A DNA stretch of 64,000 nucleotides. Source: Burkholderia sp. 8Y (GTDB lineage: Bacteria; Pseudomonadota; Gammaproteobacteria; Burkholderiales; Burkholderiaceae). Made by a program: the position numbers and the translations under genes. Below are positions 63,367 to 64,000 of the stretch, one piece after another. The notes below the pieces were generated by a model. It saw only the letters and a program-made list of their open reading frames with translations, made no database searches and was not told the origin of the DNA. Every line of letters starts with the position of its first letter. Position 1 is the stretch's first letter. The DNA lies in assembly GCF_902506145.1 (NCBI RefSeq), contig NZ_LR733520.1, positions 2,617,771 through 2,681,770 of the forward strand. Reading direction: 5' to 3'.

Positions 63367-64000
63367 CTACTTCGCCTCCTGCCCGATCTCGTGGTTCGCC
63401 AGAATCTCGAGCGCCCGCACCATCCCCGAGTGATCCCACGCTTTGCCGCCGTGCGCCGTGCAAGCGTTGAAAAGCGCCTGACACGTCGCCGTGTTCGGCA
63501 GCGCGACGCCGAGCGATTGCGCCGTCGAAAGCGCCAGATTCAAATCCTTCTGGTGCAGTTCGATCCGGAAGCCCGGATTGAACGTGCGTTTGGTCATCCG
63601 TTCGCCGTGGACTTCGAGAATGCGCGACGACGCGAAGCCGCCCATCAGCGCCGTGCGGACCTTCTCGGCATCGACGCCCGCTTTCGACGCAAGCAAAAGC
63701 GCCTCGCCGACGGCCTCGATGGTCGCCGCGACGATCACCTGATTCGCGACCTTGCAGACCTGGCCCGCGCCGACATCGCCGATCAGCGAGATGTTCTTGC
63801 CCATCATGTCGAAGAGCGGCTTGACCTTGTCGAACGTGGCCTGCGCGCCGCCGACCATGATCGTGAGCGATGCCGCCTTCGCGCCGACTTCGCCGCCGGA
63901 CACGGGCGCATCCAGATAATCCGCGCCGCGCTCGCGGACTTTCGCGGCGAACTCGCGCGTCGCGATGGGCGAAATCGAGCTCATGTCCACGACGATCTGA
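63367..64000 (-). CDS. glxR: 2-Hydroxy-3-oxopropionate (tartronate semialdehyde) reductase, N terminus outside the window
   Basis: The C-terminal 210 residues of a beta-hydroxyacid dehydrogenase that reduces tartronate semialdehyde to glycerate in glyoxylate metabolism. The frame is still open at 64,000 (QIVVDMSS), so the nucleotide-binding N terminus lies beyond the edge. Family motifs seen: YLDAPVSGGEVGA, the catalytic lysine in GQVCKVANQVIV, and MGGFASSRILEVHGERM followed by LHQKDLNLAL. The match to GlxR/GarR proteins is strong. Confidence 0.9.
   Translation of the reverse strand, partial: QIVVDMSSISPIATREFAAKVRERGADYLDAPVSGGEVGAKAASLTIMVGGAQATFDKVKPLFDMMGKNISLIGDVGAGQVCKVANQVIVAATIEAVGEALLLASKAGVDAEKVRTALMGGFASSRILEVHGERMTKRTFNPGFRIELHQKDLNLALSTAQSLGVALPNTATCQALFNACTAHGGKAWDHSGMVRALEILANHEIGQEAK

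Noticed and set aside
62713-63433. Open frames through the 246-bp repeats
   Set aside because: They exist in several frames at once, lack ribosome sites and have Arg/Ser-rich composition typical of non-coding G+C-rich DNA.

Overview
The window looks like a chromosomal segment of a Burkholderiaceae bacterium, most likely Caballeronia or Paraburkholderia. Support comes from the high G+C core, the Burkholderia-type 5' end of 16S rRNA, the divided paa locus, the Lrp/hppD/indolepyruvate oxidoreductase cluster, and the maeB - MFS - pyrE neighbourhood. The genus is inferred from general knowledge, not from a database comparison.

Positions 1-19,626 are an accessory island with visibly lower G+C. The left edge is a decayed IS21-type end carrying an istB 3' fragment. 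The right edge is the C-terminal codons of an IS3-family transposase fused directly to a 16S rRNA gene cut after about 208 nt. Most island genes lie on the minus strand. The main ones are: (a) a zinc-ribbon / cREC / unknown three-gene unit (346-1827), whose zinc-ribbon gene has a paralogue at 9135-9584; (b) an unknown protein with an upstream perfect 28-bp palindrome (1996-2864); (c) a coupled pair of an 866-aa phospholipase D-type protein and a 607-aa protein I do not recognise (2978-7403); (d) a lipoprotein and several small orphans; (e) a LexA/S24-type autoproteolytic repressor with an operator-like inverted repeat (10,521-11,126); (f) a 2201-aa transglutaminase-like / DUF4011 / superfamily-1 helicase / endonuclease / DUF3320 protein followed by a GIY-YIG-like protein (11,827-19,234). 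This reads as a defence-type island. Units (c) and (f) are the best candidates for an undescribed system. The orphaned rrn promoter at 20,133-20,161 points toward the helicase gene.

Positions 19,627-64,000 are ordinary core chromosome. In order they hold: the truncated 16S with its leader and promoter; an SGNH hydrolase; a methyltransferase; a 0.8-kb degenerate repeat field; a TIGR03862-type flavoprotein; an MFS transporter; paaABCDE (ring 1,2-epoxidation of phenylacetyl-CoA) with a TetR operator, and a TetR gene just downstream that may encode its repressor; and a tyrosine/aromatic keto-acid cluster (Lrp regulator, hppD, fused indolepyruvate oxidoreductase). Next come NADP malic enzyme, an MFS transporter, pyrE, an RcsB-like regulator, a PEBP protein, a flavodoxin-fold protein, argC, orphan receiver proteins, a LysE exporter, dehydrogenases, a Mut7-C RNase-like protein, a cupin plus ProP-type transporter, a HiPIP, an LhgO-like oxidase, an AAA+ ATPase, an EEP nuclease, AlkB, RidA, ArsC, small exported proteins, a DUF72 protein, a duplicated 246-bp non-coding unit, and a GlxR/GarR dehydrogenase cut by the window edge.

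Functional links: PaaABCE form the epoxidase and PaaD helps its maturation. Lrp, HppD and the indolepyruvate oxidoreductase form an aromatic amino-acid degradation block. No tRNA, CRISPR array, integrase or replication origin was recognised.
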